Part shown: positions 17,035-26,104 of the stretch, piece by piece
How positions within the stretch are numbered: position 1 is the first letter of the stretch
Layout: every line of letters starts with the position of its first letter
From: Caballeronia telluris
Lineage (GTDB): Bacteria; Pseudomonadota; Gammaproteobacteria; Burkholderiales; Burkholderiaceae
Direction: 5' to 3'
Assembly (NCBI RefSeq): GCF_001544495.1
Contig: NZ_FCNZ02000013.1
Location: forward strand, 149,734 to 213,733
Length of the DNA: 64,000 nt
Program-made: the position numbers and the translations under genes
The notes under the pieces: generated by a model
Seen by the model: the letters and a program-made list of their open reading frames with translations, nothing else
Databases searched by the model: none
What the model was told of the DNA's origin: nothing

Positions 17035-17270
17035 GACGCGCATGACACGCTCGTCAAGCGAGCTGGATGCAACTTAACGCCAGTCGACGTGTCTTGATAG
17101 CGCGCCGAACTTCGCGGCATCTTCGATGCGCCCGGCAGCGCGAACGCGCGCCGGACGCCATGCCGCCCGATTTCCTCGATCGTCGCCCGCGCGCTGAAGT
17201 CAGCGCACAGGCCGCATTGGCGGCCATGAAGCGTCAGCGCCGGTCGTCATACCGAAAGTGCGAACACTCT

Positions 17271-18764
17271 ATGTCTTTTGATTCTCTCGGCTTGTCCGAA
17301 CCCCTGCTGCGTGCCGTCAACGAACTTGGCTACACCAGCCCCACGCCGATCCAGCTCCAGGCAATTCCGGCCGTCCTGAACGGCGGCGACCTGCTCGCCG
17401 GCGCGCAAACCGGCACCGGCAAGACCGCCGGCTTCACGCTGCCGATCCTGCAGCGTCTCTCGCAGATGTCGCCGGCGCCCGCAGGCGCCAAGCGCCATGT
17501 CCGCGCGCTGATCCTCACGCCGACGCGCGAACTCGCCGCACAGGTCGAGGAAAGCGTGCGCGCGTATGGCAAATACCTGAAGCTGAAGTCGACCGTGATG
17601 TTTGGCGGCGTCGGCATCAATCCGCAAATCGATGCGTTGAAGCGCGGCATCGACATCGTCGTCGCGACGCCCGGGCGCCTGCTCGATCACATGCAGCAGA
17701 AGACCATCGACTTGTCGCATATCGAGATTCTCGTGCTCGACGAAGCCGACCGCATGCTCGACATGGGCTTCATCCACGACATCAAGCGCGTGCTCGCGAA
17801 GCTGCCGCCGAAGCGCCAGAACCTGCTGTTCTCGGCCACCTTTTCCGACGAGATCAAGACGCTCGCCGACAACCTCCTTGACTCGCCCGCGCTGATCGAA
17901 GTCGCGCGGCGCAACACGACGGCCGAGACGGTTGCGCAAAAGATCCACCCCGTCGATCGCGACAAGAAGCGTGAAATGCTCACGCACCTGATCAAGCGTC
18001 ACAACTGGTTCCAGGTGCTCGTCTTCACGCGCACGAAGCACGGCGCGAACCGCCTTGCCGAGCAGCTCGGCAAGGACGGCATCAGCGCGCTCGCGATTCA
18101 CGGCAACAAGAGCCAGTCGGCGCGCACGCGCGCGCTCGCCGAGTTTAAGGACCAGACGTTGCAGGTGCTCGTCGCGACCGATATCGCCGCGCGCGGCATC
18201 GACATCGACCAGCTTCCGCATGTCGTGAATTACGATTTGCCGAACGTGCCGGAAGACTACGTGCACCGCATCGGCCGCACGGGCCGCGCGGGCGCGACGG
18301 GCGAAGCGGTGTCGCTGGTTTGCGTCGACGAGCATCAATTGCTGAAGGATATCGAGCGGCTCATCAAGCGTCCGATCCCGCAGGAAGTGATCGAAGGCTT
18401 CGAACCGGACCCGAACGCGAAGGCCGAGCCGATCCAGCGACGCAGCCAGGGCGGTGGCGGCGGCGGCCAGCGCTCGCCGCGTCAGGGACAAGGCGCGCCG
18501 CGACGCGACGGCGCAGGCGGCAACGGCGGTGCGAAGCCGGCGGGCGCCAAGCCCGCGGGCGGCAATAACAATGGCTCGCGCTCGTCGCAAAAACCCGCAG
18601 CGGCGAAGCCCAACGGCAAGACCGACGCGCCGCGCGCGGCGCATTCGAACGGTCAGCGCAACGGACTGTCTCCGAATCCGGGTTCGCTGCTCGGCGGCAA
18701 GCCGCGCAGCGAAGGCGGCAACGGCCGCCGCGACACGCCGCGCTCGGGCCAGCGCGGGCGTTAA
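17271..18764 (+). CDS. rhlE: DEAD-box ATP-dependent RNA helicase RhlE
   Basis: RhlE unwinds RNA duplexes in ribosome assembly and RNA turnover. The 497-residue protein has the Q motif with F2 upstream ([12 protein letters not shown]), motif I AQTGTGKT, motif II DEAD, motif III SAT and the C-terminal helicase motifs [18 protein letters not shown] and [10 protein letters not shown]. From about residue 385 it ends in a disordered G/Q/R/P/A-rich tail typical of RhlE and used for RNA binding. The ATG at 17271 is chosen over a frame open from 17067, whose extra 68 residues are arginine-rich and not family-like. It is convergent with the next gene, with a strong hairpin between them. Confidence 0.95.
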   Translation: MSFDSLGLSEPLLRAVNELGYTSPTPIQLQAIPAVLNGGDLLAGAQTGTGKTAGFTLPILQRLSQMSPAPAGAKRHVRALILTPTRELAAQVEESVRAYGKYLKLKSTVMFGGVGINPQIDALKRGIDIVVATPGRLLDHMQQKTIDLSHIEILVLDEADRMLDMGFIHDIKRVLAKLPPKRQNLLFSATFSDEIKTLADNLLDSPALIEVARRNTTAETVAQKIHPVDRDKKREMLTHLIKRHNWFQVLVFTRTKHGANRLAEQLGKDGISALAIHGNKSQSARTRALAEFKDQTLQVLVATDIAARGIDIDQLPHVVNYDLPNVPEDYVHRIGRTGRAGATGEAVSLVCVDEHQLLKDIERLIKRPIPQEVIEGFEPDPNAKAEPIQRRSQGGGGGGQRSPRQGQGAPRRDGAGGNGGAKPAGAKPAGGNNNGSRSSQKPAAAKPNGKTDAPRAAHSNGQRNGLSPNPGSLLGGKPRSEGGNGRRDTPRSGQRGR

Positions 18765-18776
18765 ATCCGCGGCACG

Positions 18777-18806
18777 GCGGGCGCCGTTCGACGAACGAGC
18801 GCCCGC
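18777..18806. terminator. Hairpin between convergent rhlE and the split-barrel gene
   Basis: GCGGGCGC (18777-18784) pairs with GCGCCCGC (18799-18806), and the loop holds a further CGTTC/GAACG pairing. It lies 12 bp after the rhlE stop and 8 bp after the convergent gene. No T-run follows, so a bidirectional terminator is inferred. Confidence 0.5.
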
Positions 18807-18813
18807 GCGTCTC

Positions 18814-19326
18814 TCAAGCGGCGGCGCTCGCCGCCCGCTTCAGCATCTCCACTTGCGCGCGCCAGCGCGTCATCACGGCCTCGCCGTCGTCCAGTTCGAA
18901 AACGATCCCGCTCGTCAGCCGCGCATAGCCGACGCGCTGCCACTCGCCTGTTTCGATGGTCGCGACGAAGCATGCGAGCGATGCGTCATCGAGCGGCACC
19001 GGACGCGCTTCCAGTTGAACCTGATAGAACGCTGCGTCGAAGACGAATGTAAGGGTCGCGCGGCGCGTCGATGCGATTGCCTGCGCCGCGCGCGACTTCG
19101 GCCAGAGCGCGAAGCTGAGCGTGCGCGTGTCGGGCGCGAACAGTTCGCCGAGGCTCAGGAGCGACGTGCGCACGCGCCCTGCTTCATCGACTGCGAGCAG
19201 CGACGCCGTAAATCCGCCCTTGGTCTCGATCGACGTGCCGTCGAAGAGCGAACGCAACTCGGGCGGCCATTCGTCGAACGCGCTCTGCTCGATGGGCCGC
19301 GAGCTGGCGGAATCGGAGTGGGTCAT
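18814..19326 (-). CDS. Pyridoxamine 5'-phosphate oxidase-like flavin split-barrel protein
   Basis: A 170-residue protein that looks like the FMN-binding split-barrel superfamily. A core strand pattern runs from TASLLAVDEAGRVRTSLLSL to LSFALWPKSRAAQAIASTRR and LTFVFDAAFYQVQLEARPV, where the KS.A...I...R region is where such proteins bind the FMN phosphate. The ATG at 19326 (MTHSDSASSRPIEQS) fits better than a frame open to 19455 that runs through a terminator hairpin. Substrate is unknown. The gene stands between two hairpins and is probably monocistronic. Confidence 0.6.
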   Translation of the reverse strand: MTHSDSASSRPIEQSAFDEWPPELRSLFDGTSIETKGGFTASLLAVDEAGRVRTSLLSLGELFAPDTRTLSFALWPKSRAAQAIASTRRATLTFVFDAAFYQVQLEARPVPLDDASLACFVATIETGEWQRVGYARLTSGIVFELDDGEAVMTRWRAQVEMLKRAASAAA

Positions 19327-19344
19327 GGACGTTGTCTTCCGATG

Positions 19345-19381
19345 GTTGAAAAAAACGAAAGGCCCGCGGCAGCGGGCCTTT
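19345..19381 (-). terminator. Intrinsic terminator of the ferritin-like gene
   Basis: On the minus strand, AAAGGCCCGC and GCGGGCCTTT form a perfect 10-bp stem with a four-base loop (19358-19381), followed by CGTTTTTTT. It lies 40 bp after the ferritin-like gene stop. Confidence 0.88.
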
Positions 19382-19420
19382 GCATTCGGCGACAAGCCGG
19401 CCGGCGCGGATGCGTCAAGC

Positions 19421-20248
19421 CTAGCGGAAGAACACGTGCTGGGTGATCTTCGCAAGCGGATAAAGCAGGCCCGGCTGGATGCGCGCGGGCAGGTCGAGCG
19501 GCTTCAGCAGCATCTTCACACACATGTCGGCCGACAAATTCCGTCGCACGAGCTTGTTCACATGCGACGACAGTTCGCGGTTGTACGCCGAATCGCGCAC
19601 ACGCTCCGGATAGCGGATCGCGAACACATGTCGCAGCGCGATTTCCGAATCTTCGTTCTTGAGTTCCAGCACGCGGCGCATCAGCGCGCCCAGCACGGCC
19701 ATGCGCCCGTTGCCTTCAATCTTGTTGTACTTCTTGAAAAAGCGGAAAAAGTGCTTGTAATGGCGGACTTCGTCGGTACGGATGTTGTCGGTGATCTGCT
19801 TGAGCACCGGTTCGTCGGAACATTCGTTGATCGCACGATAGAGCGTCGCCGTGCCCGTCTCGACGACGCAGCGCGCCACCATCTCGAGCGCCCGCTTCTT
19901 TTCGAAATCCTCCATCGAACAGGTGAGCGAGTACTCCGCAAAAAAATTCTTGAATGCCGTGTCCCAGTCGAATTCGGGCCACACGTGATGAATGTAGGTC
20001 TTGAGCGCGCGCCCATGCTGCATCTCCTCGGGCTCCCACTCGTTATTGAGCCACGCGGAGATCTCCGGATCGTCGTTGAAATACTTGCTCAGGTTGCTCG
20101 TGTATAGATCCGTGCCGCTTTCGATGAACGAGCAGGCACACAGCAACAGCAGCAGATGCTCGTTCGACACCGCCTTGTGCCGGTCGATACGGCTCAAGTC
20201 GATGTCCTCGATTCGCCATGGCATTACATAAGTATGGTCAGTGTGCAT
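19421..20248 (-). CDS. Ferritin-like diiron protein, unknown substrate
   Basis: This 275-residue cytoplasmic, mostly helical protein carries the full carboxylate-bridged diiron pattern of the ferritin-like superfamily: Glu43 (FIESGTDLY), Glu75-x2-His78 (EPEEMQHGR), Glu130 (CVVETGTA) and Glu160-x2-His163 (TDEVRHYKHF). This is the arrangement of diiron oxidases and desaturase-like enzymes rather than of an iron-storage shell. The ATG at 20248 (MHTDHTYVMPW) follows GGGAG at good spacing and is preferred to a start at 20380 whose extra residues cover two leader hairpins. It ends before a strong terminator and is monocistronic. What it oxidises is unknown. Confidence 0.82.
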   Translation of the reverse strand: MHTDHTYVMPWRIEDIDLSRIDRHKAVSNEHLLLLLCACSFIESGTDLYTSNLSKYFNDDPEISAWLNNEWEPEEMQHGRALKTYIHHVWPEFDWDTAFKNFFAEYSLTCSMEDFEKKRALEMVARCVVETGTATLYRAINECSDEPVLKQITDNIRTDEVRHYKHFFRFFKKYNKIEGNGRMAVLGALMRRVLELKNEDSEIALRHVFAIRYPERVRDSAYNRELSSHVNKLVRRNLSADMCVKMLLKPLDLPARIQPGLLYPLAKITQHVFFR

Positions 20249-20643
20249 GTAGCGCGCTCCCAAGCTGTACTGAACACGTCTCCGGTCATGAAGCCGGAGG
20301 TTCAGGTAAGCCGCGAACGGTTCGGTCGCAGCGTCTTCGAAATGCTTCATCGGCCGGTAAGTCGGCCGATGAGCAGGCAATTGACGGCGTTACTTTTCCA
20401 TCTTAGCCGTCCTGCAACGAACTTGCAGACTACTCACAGACTCGCGAAATGCAGGCACAGTTCCTAATGCCGGCGCTCTGATGAGCACGATTCATTCCCC
20501 AGCCACGTTTTTTAGACAAATACGGCCGAACTGAAACAGCATTCTGTAAAGGTCGAAAGCGGTCCGTAGACCGCCCCTTATGAGCACCGCAGGAATTGTC
20601 CGACTAGTGACCGGGCGCAGCTTGTCGCCGGTCAAATCGATGA
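20249..20643. other. Structured intergenic leader of the ferritin-like gene
   Basis: About 395 bases without a convincing gene. There are two clean inverted repeats in the probable 5' leader: CTCCGG/CCGGAG (20280-20299, 8-base loop) and TCATCGGCCG/CGGCCGATGA (20347-20372, perfect 10-bp stem with six-base loop). A third, nearer the gamma-glutamyltransferase end, is TGACCGG/CCGGTCA (20608-20634). Confidence 0.45.
20553..20574 (-). terminator. Possible terminator of the gamma-glutamyltransferase gene
   Basis: Read leftwards, GCGGTC-TACG-GACCGC forms a 6-bp stem with tetraloop (20559-20574) followed by TTTCGACC. It is 70 bp after the stop of the leftward gene. The T-run is short. Confidence 0.45.
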
Positions 20644-22281
20644 TCAGAATCCGGCAGCAAGCCCGTCGCGCCGGCTGTCGCTTGCCGCGACATAACCGCG
20701 CTCCGGATCGTTGCGGTCGAGCTTCCAGATGTATTGCCCCGAGCCGAAGTCCATGTAGGGATCGTCGACCGACTTAATCGTGTGGCCGAGCCCTTCGAGC
20801 GCACGCGCCGTTTCGGCGGAGAGCGTCGACTCGATGTCGATGGTGAAGTCGTGATTCACCTTCCAGCGCGGCGCATCGCAGGCGGCCTGCGGCTGCTGGC
20901 CGTAGTCGAGCATCCGCACGATCGACTGCAAATGGCCCTGCGGCTGCATGTCCCCGCCCATGACGCCGAAGCTCATCACTGCCTCGTGTTTGCCGTCGAC
21001 CTCCTGCGTGAGAAACGCGGGGATGATCGTGTGGAACGGCCGCTTGCCGCCTTCGACGACGTTCGCCGATTTCGGATCCATCGAGAATCCGCAGCCGCGA
21101 TTCTGCAGCGCGATGCCCGTGTCCGGTACGACCACGCCCGAGCCGAAGCCCATGTAATTGGACTGGATGAAGCTCACCATCATGCCGCGCTCGTCCGCGA
21201 CCGACATGTAGATCGTGCCGCCCGCCTTGGGCATGCCGAAGTTGAATTGCGTGGCCTTCTTCGGATCGATCAGCTTCGCGCGTTCGGTCAGATAGGCGTC
21301 GTCGAGCATCTGCTCGGGCGTCACTTCCATCGAGCGCGGATCGGCGACATAGCGATACACGTCGGCAAATGCGAGCTTCATCGCCTCGATCTGCAGATGC
21401 TGCGACTCGATGCGATCGACGGTGAGCGCGTTGACGTCGAACTTGTCGAGGATGCCGAGCGCGATCAGCGCGGCGATGCCCTGTCCGTTCGGCGGGATCT
21501 CGTGCACGGTGTGGCCGCGATAGTCCTTGCTGATCGGCTCGACCCAGTCGGCCTGGTAGTTGCGCAGATCCGTGGCCGTCAGCGCGGCGCCGCCTTCCTT
21601 CGCATACGCCGCGATGCGCTCGGCGATCTCGCCTTCATAGAACGCGCGCGGGCCTTGCTCTGCCAGCTTGCGCAGTGTCTTCGCGTGGCCCGGAAAGCGG
21701 ACCAGTTCACTGATGTCGGGTGCGCGGCCGCGCGGCATGAAAACGTCGGCGAAACCCGGCTGGTCCTTCAGTTCCGGCACCGCCGCCGCCCATTTGTACG
21801 CCACGATGCTCGCCACGGCGTGCCCGCGCTCGGCAATCTCGATGGCCGGTTCCATCAGGTCGCCGAAAGGCAGCGAGCCGAATTTCGCGTGCAGCGCTTC
21901 CCAGCCCGCGATCACGCCGGGCACGGTGACCGTGTCCCAGCCGCGCTTTGGCTGCTTCGCGAGGCCGTTCTCCTCACCGTACTTGCGTTTGAAGTAGTCG
22001 ACGTTCCACGCCGCCGGCGACACGCCCGATGCATTCAAACCGTGCAGCTTCGCGCCGTCCCAGACGAGTGCGAACGCATCGCCGCCCAAACCGCACGATA
22101 CCGGCTCGACGACGGTGATCGCGGCCGCGGCGGCGATTGCGGCATCGACGGCATTGCCGCCCTTCCACAACATGCGCAGACCGACTTGCGCAGCGAGCGG
22201 ATGCGAAGTGGAAACGATGTTGCGGGCGAAGACGGGCAGACGCGGCGTCGGATACGGGTTTTGCCAGTTGAAGCGGGTCAT
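20644..22281 (-). CDS. Gamma-glutamyltransferase-family N-terminal nucleophile hydrolase
   Basis: A 545-residue member of the gamma-glutamyltranspeptidase family, made as a proenzyme that cleaves itself before a threonine nucleophile. The N-terminal signature GGNAVDAAIAAAAAITVVEP and GLGGDAFALVW is clear. The likely nucleophile is Thr356, in GGTIYMSVADERG, replacing the usual TTHxSVVD. Classical GGT residues after the cleavage site are partly changed and no signal peptide is seen. It therefore may be a cytoplasmic paralogue (YwrD-like acylase) rather than true glutathione-degrading Ggt. It is divergent from glpR, with no evident functional link. Confidence 0.85.
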   Translation of the reverse strand: MTRFNWQNPYPTPRLPVFARNIVSTSHPLAAQVGLRMLWKGGNAVDAAIAAAAAITVVEPVSCGLGGDAFALVWDGAKLHGLNASGVSPAAWNVDYFKRKYGEENGLAKQPKRGWDTVTVPGVIAGWEALHAKFGSLPFGDLMEPAIEIAERGHAVASIVAYKWAAAVPELKDQPGFADVFMPRGRAPDISELVRFPGHAKTLRKLAEQGPRAFYEGEIAERIAAYAKEGGAALTATDLRNYQADWVEPISKDYRGHTVHEIPPNGQGIAALIALGILDKFDVNALTVDRIESQHLQIEAMKLAFADVYRYVADPRSMEVTPEQMLDDAYLTERAKLIDPKKATQFNFGMPKAGGTIYMSVADERGMMVSFIQSNYMGFGSGVVVPDTGIALQNRGCGFSMDPKSANVVEGGKRPFHTIIPAFLTQEVDGKHEAVMSFGVMGGDMQPQGHLQSIVRMLDYGQQPQAACDAPRWKVNHDFTIDIESTLSAETARALEGLGHTIKSVDDPYMDFGSGQYIWKLDRNDPERGYVAASDSRRDGLAAGF

Positions 22282-22461
22282 GGGATTCCAGTTCGGGTGC
22301 GGCTGGCGCGCCGGGAGCGCCGGGACGGCCGGCGGCGGCTCGCGTGGTTTTCAAAAACAACGAAACGCATGAAAGCCGGGCGTTCCATCGCGAACGCTTG
22401 CGAAAAACAACATCAAATTAATGAAGCCCTCACATCAGTCTACCTCGCCGCATAGGTCTGT

Positions 22462-22477
22462 CGTTCGTTCGAACATT
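22462..22477. promoter_or_regulatory. Candidate GlpR operator in the glpR promoter
   Basis: GTTCG-TT-CGAAC (22463-22474) is a 5-bp dyad followed by ATT; the string TTCGAACATT is repeated exactly in front of glpD at 24444. It overlaps the -35 region of a probable promoter whose -10 is TACAAT (22485-22490), so autorepression is likely. Confidence 0.55.
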
Positions 22478-22534
22478 TCCAACTTACAATAGGGCTAACA
22501 AAACGATGCGCGCCGCTCGCAAAAGAACATCGCC

Positions 22535-23314
22535 ATGACACGAGACCCCCGCCTCACCTTGAACGCACGACAGCAGGAACTGCTCGACTGGGTGCAACGC
22601 GACGGCTTCGTGACCGTCGACGATCTCGCCGCGCATTTCGAGGTGACGCCGCAAACCATCCGGCGCGACGTCAACTGGCTCTCCGACATGAACCTGCTGC
22701 GCCGCTACCACGGCGGCGCGAGCCTGCCGACCAGTTCGGAGAACGTCTCGTACACCGCGCGCCAGCGCATGTTCCACGACGAAAAGCGACGCATCGCGGC
22801 GCTCGTCGCCACGCATATTCCCGACCAGGCCTCGCTTTTCATCAACCTCGGCACCACCACCGAAGAAGTCGCGCGGGCGCTGAACCGGCACCGCGGGCTG
22901 CGCGTCATCACGAACAACCTGAACGTGGCAAGCATGATGGGCGGCTATCCCGATTGCGAAGTGCTCGTCACTGGCGGCATCGTGCGGCCGTGGGACAAGG
23001 GCATTGTCGGCGAACTGGCGATTGATTTCATTCGTCAATTCAAGGTCGACTTCGCGATCATCGGCACCTCGAGCATCGAGGAAGACGGCACGCTGCGCGA
23101 CTTCGACACGCGCGAAGTGCGCGTCGCCGAGGCGATCATCCAGCACGCGCGCACCGTCTTTCTGGCGGCCGATCACTCAAAATTCGGCCGTCCAGCGCTC
23201 GTGCGGCTCGGCCATCTGAACCAGATCCACGCGCTCTTCACCGACGCACCGACGCCGCCCGAAATGGCCGATGCACTCGCGGCCGCCAGCACGCAGGTCT
23301 ACATCGCCGATTAG
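22535..23314 (+). CDS. glpR: DeoR-family glycerol-3-phosphate regulon repressor
   Basis: GlpR represses glycerol and glycerol-3-phosphate genes until it binds the sugar phosphate. The 259-residue protein has the DeoR winged helix (LNARQQELLDWVQRDGFVTV then LAAHFEVTPQTIRRDVNWLS, about 8-55) and the isomerase-like sensor domain, with INLGTTTEEVARAL, VTGGIVR and AADHSKFGRPALV. The ATG at 22535 follows AGAACATCGCC, a weak site. It precedes glpD-glpK by about 1.2 kb with two unrelated small genes between. The shared TTCGAACATT motif before glpR and glpD supports the assignment. Confidence 0.92.
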   Translation: MTRDPRLTLNARQQELLDWVQRDGFVTVDDLAAHFEVTPQTIRRDVNWLSDMNLLRRYHGGASLPTSSENVSYTARQRMFHDEKRRIAALVATHIPDQASLFINLGTTTEEVARALNRHRGLRVITNNLNVASMMGGYPDCEVLVTGGIVRPWDKGIVGELAIDFIRQFKVDFAIIGTSSIEEDGTLRDFDTREVRVAEAIIQHARTVFLAADHSKFGRPALVRLGHLNQIHALFTDAPTPPEMADALAAASTQVYIAD

Positions 23315-23441
23315 CCCCGCCCGGAAGCCGCGTTGCTGTGTGCAGTGCGGCGCGAAGTTCAAGTGAATTCTCCGAACTCGCTTCTTCGACGGACCGCTTT
23401 CGCGTCCAAGAAAAGTCAAACCCAATATTTTCCGCAACCGT

Positions 23442-23471
23442 TTGGCACTCGTCAGACACTTTCCCTACAAT
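23442..23471 (+). promoter_or_regulatory. Sigma-70-like promoter of the 65-residue protein gene
   Basis: TTGGCA (23442-23447), an 18-base spacer and TACAAT (23466-23471) make a good promoter about 150 bp before the small gene at 23621. The resulting leader contains a CCGG-CCTTAG-CCGG hairpin. The rest of the 306-base gap after glpR (23315-23620) shows no gene. Confidence 0.55.
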
Positions 23472-23620
23472 CCAGATTCCCGGCACCCGCAGCCTCAAAA
23501 AAGCCTGAAGAACACTGCGTCTGCCCGGCTATTGCAGTTCCCCCACGCAACGTTGCGAGCCTTGAGCGCCGGCCTTAGCCGGTCACTTATGTGCCGTTCT
23601 GTCGTCATGGAGAACACGAG

Positions 23621-23818
23621 ATGCTGAGTCCGCACGAATTTGCCACGCTGCTGCTAGTTCAGGAAGCTCCGAATCAAGTCGAAATGGCGCGCGAAGAACT
23701 CGACGCCCTGCTCGAACGTCAACTCGTCCAGCTCGAAAACCTCGCGTCCGGACGACAACAATGGCGCCTCACGGCCTCAGGCGACTCGACGATGAAGGCG
23801 TTCAAGCGGTTCTCATAG
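23621..23818 (+). CDS. Small conserved-type protein, unknown function
   Basis: A 65-residue acidic-then-basic protein (MLSPHEFATLLLVQEAPNQV...). Its pattern, helix, helix with EELDALLERQLVQLE, then QWRLTASGDSTMKAF, resembles a winged-helix half such as the end of a MarR-like domain (LTxxGxxxL), but it lacks a full DNA-binding domain. GGAGA eight bases before the ATG and a good promoter upstream support expression. It is convergent with the lipoprotein gene. I cannot assign a function. Confidence 0.6.
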   Translation: MLSPHEFATLLLVQEAPNQVEMAREELDALLERQLVQLENLASGRQQWRLTASGDSTMKAFKRFS

Positions 23819-23892
23819 CGCGCTTCTGCTTTGCTTTTTCCCTGTTGAAAGCTCGCGCCCGGCTTCGCCGCCGCGCGCGGGTTCATTCCCGA

Positions 23893-24273
23893 TCATCCTG
23901 CCCGCAACGTCGGATCGACGGCTGCACGCCAGCTCAATGCCTGCGCGCGCTGGTCGAGGAAAAAGCTCGCCCATGCATTCTGTGCCTGCGGGCCAGGGTT
24001 GGCCGCATAGGCGGCGTGCCGCTCCGCGATCGCGCCCTGGAACGCGCAGAAGCGCTCCTTCGAAAGCCCGTTGCGCCTGAACGCGACGTAGGCGTCGAAG
24101 AACGCCGAATAGACGTCCTGCGCGTCGGGACCGTAGTCCGCCGACGCGCTTCCACAGATCTCCTGCAACGCACTGAACGACGGCGCGCCCGGCGTGCCGC
24201 TCAGGCTCGGCGTGCCCACGCAACCCGCGAGCAATAGCGCGCCCGCCGCGCCCACGCAAAACAGCTTTCGCAT
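23893..24273 (-). CDS. Small lipoprotein, unknown function
   Basis: A 126-residue precursor with lipoprotein signal peptide MRKLFCVGAAGALLLAGC, in which LLAGC is the lipobox and Cys18 would be acylated. The mature part is helical and rich in Ala, with two further cysteines (EICGSA, RFCAFQ) that could pair. The ATG at 24273 is preferred to an in-frame start at 24357, which would bury the lipobox. It is divergent from glpD, sharing the region that holds the candidate GlpR operator. Location in the envelope is inferred from the signal; no family recognised. Confidence 0.75.
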   Translation of the reverse strand: MRKLFCVGAAGALLLAGCVGTPSLSGTPGAPSFSALQEICGSASADYGPDAQDVYSAFFDAYVAFRRNGLSKERFCAFQGAIAERHAAYAANPGPQAQNAWASFFLDQRAQALSWRAAVDPTLRAG

Positions 24274-24424
24274 CGCATCCACCTTTTGGTTTTCCCTCGA
24301 CGCCCAAGTATCGGCCGGAGCGCGTATTCGCGCCACTCGGCCAGATGGCGTACGCACAAATGACGAAGCGTTCCGGCATCGGCGAAAACACCTAGCCCAT
24401 TCGGCCGACTTTACTTTTTCGTTT

Positions 24425-24453
24425 ATGTTCGTTAGATTTCGAATTCGAACATT
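24425..24453. promoter_or_regulatory. Candidate GlpR operator before glpD-glpK
   Basis: ATGTTCG (24425-24431) and CGAACAT (24446-24452) form a perfect 7-bp inverted repeat with a 14-base spacer that itself contains TTCGAA-TTCGAA in tandem (24438-24449). TTCGAACATT recurs before glpR. It lies 45-73 bp before the glpD start, where a repressor would block transcription. Confidence 0.6.
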
Positions 24454-24497
24454 ACAGGTTCGTCAGATTTTCCTTTGGCGGACGGGAGAGGACCAAC

Positions 24498-26054
24498 GTG
24501 GCGCAGCGCGGACAGTACGACTTGCTCGTGGTGGGAGGCGGCATCAACGGTGCGGGCATCGCGCGCGACGCGGCCGGCCGCGGCCTGTCCGTGCTGCTGT
24601 GCGAAAAGGACGACCTCGCTTCGCACACGTCGTCGTCGAGCACGAAGCTCATTCACGGCGGGCTGCGTTATCTGGAATACGGCGAGTTCAAGCTCGTGCG
24701 CAAGGCGTTGCAGGAGCGCGAGGTGTTGCTGCACGCCGCGCCGCACATCATGTGGCCGCTGCGCTTCGTCATGCCGCACATGCCGAACCTGCGCCCCGCC
24801 TGGATGATCCGCGCGGGCCTTTTTCTCTACGATCACCTCGCGCGGCGCGAATTGCTGCCCGGTTCGCGGGGCATCGACATGCGCCGGCATCCGGCAGGCG
24901 AGCCGCTCGTCGATTCGATCCGGCGCGGCTTCGTCTACTCCGACGGCTGGGTCGACGACGCACGCCTCGTTGCGCTCAACGCGCTCGACGCGCACGAGCG
25001 CGGCGCGACCGTCCTGACGCGCACGCGGCTCGTCGGCGCCGAGCGCTCGGAGGGCGAATGGCACGCGACGCTCGAAGGGCCGGCCGGCGAGCGCATCGAC
25101 GTGCACGCCCGCGCCATCGCCAACGCGGCGGGTCCGTGGGTCGGCGACCTGCTCAAGGGCGCGCTCGGCAACACGAGAACACGGCACAGCGTGCGGCTCG
25201 TGAAAGGCAGCCACATCGTGACGAAGCGTCTGTTCTCGCACGACCACGCGTACATCTTCCAGAACCCCGACAAGCGGATCATCTTCGCGATTCCGTATGA
25301 GGCCGACTACACGCTGATCGGCACGACCGATATCGAATACGGCGGCGACGCATCGAAGGTCGAAATCGGCGCCGACGAAATCCGCTATCTCTGCGATTCG
25401 ATCAACCGCTATTTCAAGCATCACATCTCGCCGGAAGACGTCTGCTGGAGCTACTCCGGCGTGCGGCCGCTCCTCGAAGACGAGACAGCGGAGAACGCAT
25501 CGGCGGTCACGCGCGACTATCTGCTGGAACTCGACGCCGGCGGCGCTCCGCTCCTGTCCGTTTTCGGCGGCAAGATCACGACCTTCCGCAAGCTCGCGGA
25601 AGAGGCCGTCGACAAGCTCGCCGACGCGTTGCAGTCACCCGCGCGCACGTGGACCGAAGGCGTGCCGCTGCCGGGCGGCGATTTCGCGGATGCCGACTTC
25701 GAGCGCTTTCTTCGCGAATTCCAACAGCATCATCCGTGGCTTCCTCCCGCGCTCGCGCGCCGCTATGCGCGCGCGTACGGCACGCGTGCGGCGCGGGTGA
25801 TCGGCGCGGCGCGCTCCGTCGAAGAACTCGGCGAAGCGTTCGCGCCCGGTCTCTACGAAGCTGAACTGCGCTACCTGCGCGACAACGAATGGGCGTTGCG
25901 CGCCGAGGACGTGCTGTGGCGCCGCTCGAAGCTCGGGTTGCATATCGGCCGCGCGTCGCTCGACGAAGTGAGCCAGCGCATCGACCGCTGGCTCGCGAGC
26001 GCGACCCCGACTGCGCCGTCATTGCGCGCGGCATCGCGGCTACACTCGCCTTGA
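24498..26054 (+). CDS. glpD: Aerobic glycerol-3-phosphate dehydrogenase
   Basis: GlpD is a membrane-associated FAD enzyme that oxidises sn-glycerol-3-phosphate to dihydroxyacetone phosphate and gives electrons to quinone. The 518-residue protein has the FAD motif [18 protein letters not shown] (about 9-26), the [17 protein letters not shown] signature, and [20 protein letters not shown] near residue 360, with a C-terminal helical domain. The GTG start at 24498 follows GGGAGAGGA. glpK starts 51 bp downstream. A candidate GlpR operator lies immediately upstream. Confidence 0.95.
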   Translation: MAQRGQYDLLVVGGGINGAGIARDAAGRGLSVLLCEKDDLASHTSSSSTKLIHGGLRYLEYGEFKLVRKALQEREVLLHAAPHIMWPLRFVMPHMPNLRPAWMIRAGLFLYDHLARRELLPGSRGIDMRRHPAGEPLVDSIRRGFVYSDGWVDDARLVALNALDAHERGATVLTRTRLVGAERSEGEWHATLEGPAGERIDVHARAIANAAGPWVGDLLKGALGNTRTRHSVRLVKGSHIVTKRLFSHDHAYIFQNPDKRIIFAIPYEADYTLIGTTDIEYGGDASKVEIGADEIRYLCDSINRYFKHHISPEDVCWSYSGVRPLLEDETAENASAVTRDYLLELDAGGAPLLSVFGGKITTFRKLAEEAVDKLADALQSPARTWTEGVPLPGGDFADADFERFLREFQQHHPWLPPALARRYARAYGTRAARVIGAARSVEELGEAFAPGLYEAELRYLRDNEWALRAEDVLWRRSKLGLHIGRASLDEVSQRIDRWLASATPTAPSLRAASRLHSP

Positions 26055-26104
26055 AGGCATCGAACGAAGAACAAAGCGTCCTTAAAAAACCAGTGGAGAA
26101 GACC

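Noticed and set aside
14245..17043. 932-codon minus-strand frame opposite the cytochromes and the hemolysin-III gene
   Set aside because: Arginine/histidine-rich composition, runs across three real genes and their gaps, and has no ribosome site or family match.
17067..17270. 68-residue N-terminal extension of RhlE
   Set aside because: Arginine-rich and unlike RhlE, while the ATG at 17271 gives the exact family start.
17035..17270. GACACG/CGTGTC and nearby repeats in the rhlE leader as a cold-shock RNA switch
   Set aside because: The arms are short, widely spaced and overlap competing pairings; not better than chance at this GC content.
19421..20248. Assignment of the ferritin-like gene as tRNA hydroxylase MiaE, because miaB is in the window
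   Set aside because: Both are diiron proteins, but I see no specific MiaE signature and the genes are 12 kb apart; left as unknown substrate.
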